A stretch of 64,000 bases of DNA, from the NCBI GenBank assembly GCA_030549495.1, contig JAUIRK010000926.1, positions 492,001-556,000 of the forward strand, in the 5' to 3' direction. The DNA is from Nectonema munidae. Its lineage: Eukaryota > Nematomorpha > Nectonematoida > Nectonematidae. Under the pieces are notes generated by a model. The model saw only the letters and a program-made list of their open reading frames with translations, ran no database searches and was not told the DNA's origin. The translations under genes and the position numbers were made by a program. This document shows positions 63,397 through 64,000 of the stretch, in pieces; positions within the stretch are counted from its first letter, which is position 1, and each line of letters starts with the position of its first letter.

Positions 63397-63625
63397 CAGT
63401 GGAGGATCTAGAAATCAACTATAGAAGGGCTAAATTTGAAATATTGATTTTATTGGTTTTTTAAAGTTCAGACGTTGTATGTCATCATCGTCTCCGTCAA
63501 CATTTCTTAAGAAAAATCAATTTTTTAAGTCAAGATCATCATTATCATCATTTTCTTCTTCTTCTTTTGAGGCCTCACTCCATAGGGGGCTGGGCCTAGG
63601 AGGGCTCCCTTTGGATCCGCCAGTG
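63397..63625. mobile_element. hAT-type MITE
   Basis: Left end CAGTGGAGGATCTAGAAATC, right end (reversed) CACTGGCGGATCCAAAGGG. The left end matches the MITE at 24031 (CAGTGGGGGATCCAGAAATC). No clear target duplication. Confidence 0.55.
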
Positions 63626-64000
63626 GATCGCATAGTATCGATCACTTAGTTGTATTCATATAATTTAAATCATATATTTTTGTATATCAAGGTATAGTCA
63701 TGCAGTAGACGTGCCATTCTTAGGGTTTAGGGTTAGGGTATCAGAGACATTTAGTACCTACTTTTAAAAGTTTCGTTCCCAGTTTTTTTCCATTTTGGGT
63801 ATGAAATCACCAATTTTAGGTTGGAAATGAATTTGGTACAAAATGTCTTGAAATCAGTTAATTCTTCTGCAAAAATGATTCATTTATAAGTTTCACAAGT
63901 ATTGGTTAATATATCATTTTTTCTTAAAACAAACTAGTTAATACAAACAAGCACACTTACGGGCTACTTAATAAAATATGATACGTTATGTTGATTACTA
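63626..64000. other. right edge, no gene seen
   Basis: Contains a short telomere-like TAGGGTTTAGGGTTAGGG at about 63721-63738; otherwise unrecognised AT-rich sequence. Confidence 0.5.

Noticed and set aside
1-64000. CRISPR arrays, bacterial-type operons, intact tRNA or rRNA genes, LTR elements
   Set aside because: None seen. The tRNA-like sequences are SINE heads, and no paired LTRs were recognised.

Overview
This is an AT-rich animal (eukaryotic) genomic window dominated by one split host gene and a dense mixed population of transposable elements. The host gene is the 5' half of an axon-guidance slit gene on the minus strand. Fifteen coding exons (46824 down to 124) encode a signal peptide, the whole first leucine-rich-repeat domain (D1: LRRNT, six LRRs, LRRCT) and the whole second one (D2: LRRNT, five LRRs, LRRCT). 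The gene runs off the left edge, so D3, D4, the EGF repeats, the laminin-G domain and the cystine knot are not in the window. About 480 residues are visible. Each LRR has its own 72-nt exon, and introns range from 134 bp to 16.3 kb. The AT-richness, tRNA-like SINEs and TE mix suggest an invertebrate, probably an arthropod. A caligid copepod would fit, but that is inference only.

Layout from left to right. 124-11036 holds D2 and the D1 LRRCT in fairly compact introns, with a few SINEs and a LINE tail. 11037-17970 holds the D1 LRR exons, with a CR1-like LINE fragment (ORF1 plus endonuclease) in intron 5. 17971-29324 is intron 3, full of repeats: one arm of a 1.27-kb inverted repeat, a LINE tail, a hAT MITE, a minisatellite foldback, a SINE, and a hAT element carrying a piggyBac-like MITE. 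29325-30344 holds two LRR exons. 30345-46654 is intron 1, with a pogo-like MITE, a foldback element, a hAT transposase remnant with TIRs and TSD, an ORF1-only LINE and a hAT MITE. 46655-46824 is the first coding exon.

Upstream of slit (46850-64000) I see no other host gene. It holds a broken pogo/Tigger transposase (48.6-50.1 kb), the second arm of the 1.27-kb inverted repeat (50.7-52.0 kb), two piggyBac-like MITE copies, a MULE transposase remnant (about 56.4-57.0 kb), a LINE tail, a nearly complete LINE ORF2 (58.57-61.41 kb), a SINE and a hAT-like MITE.

No operon-like or novel defence system is present. The most unusual content is structural: a roughly 97% identical inverted repeat bracketing the first exons of slit, a five-copy MITE family with three internal repeats per copy, foldback elements built from iterated units of about 20 bp, and a LINE that keeps ORF1 and its 3' tail but has no ORF2. 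Exon boundaries were set by eye from reading frame, phase and GT-AG sites. Percent identities are eye estimates.
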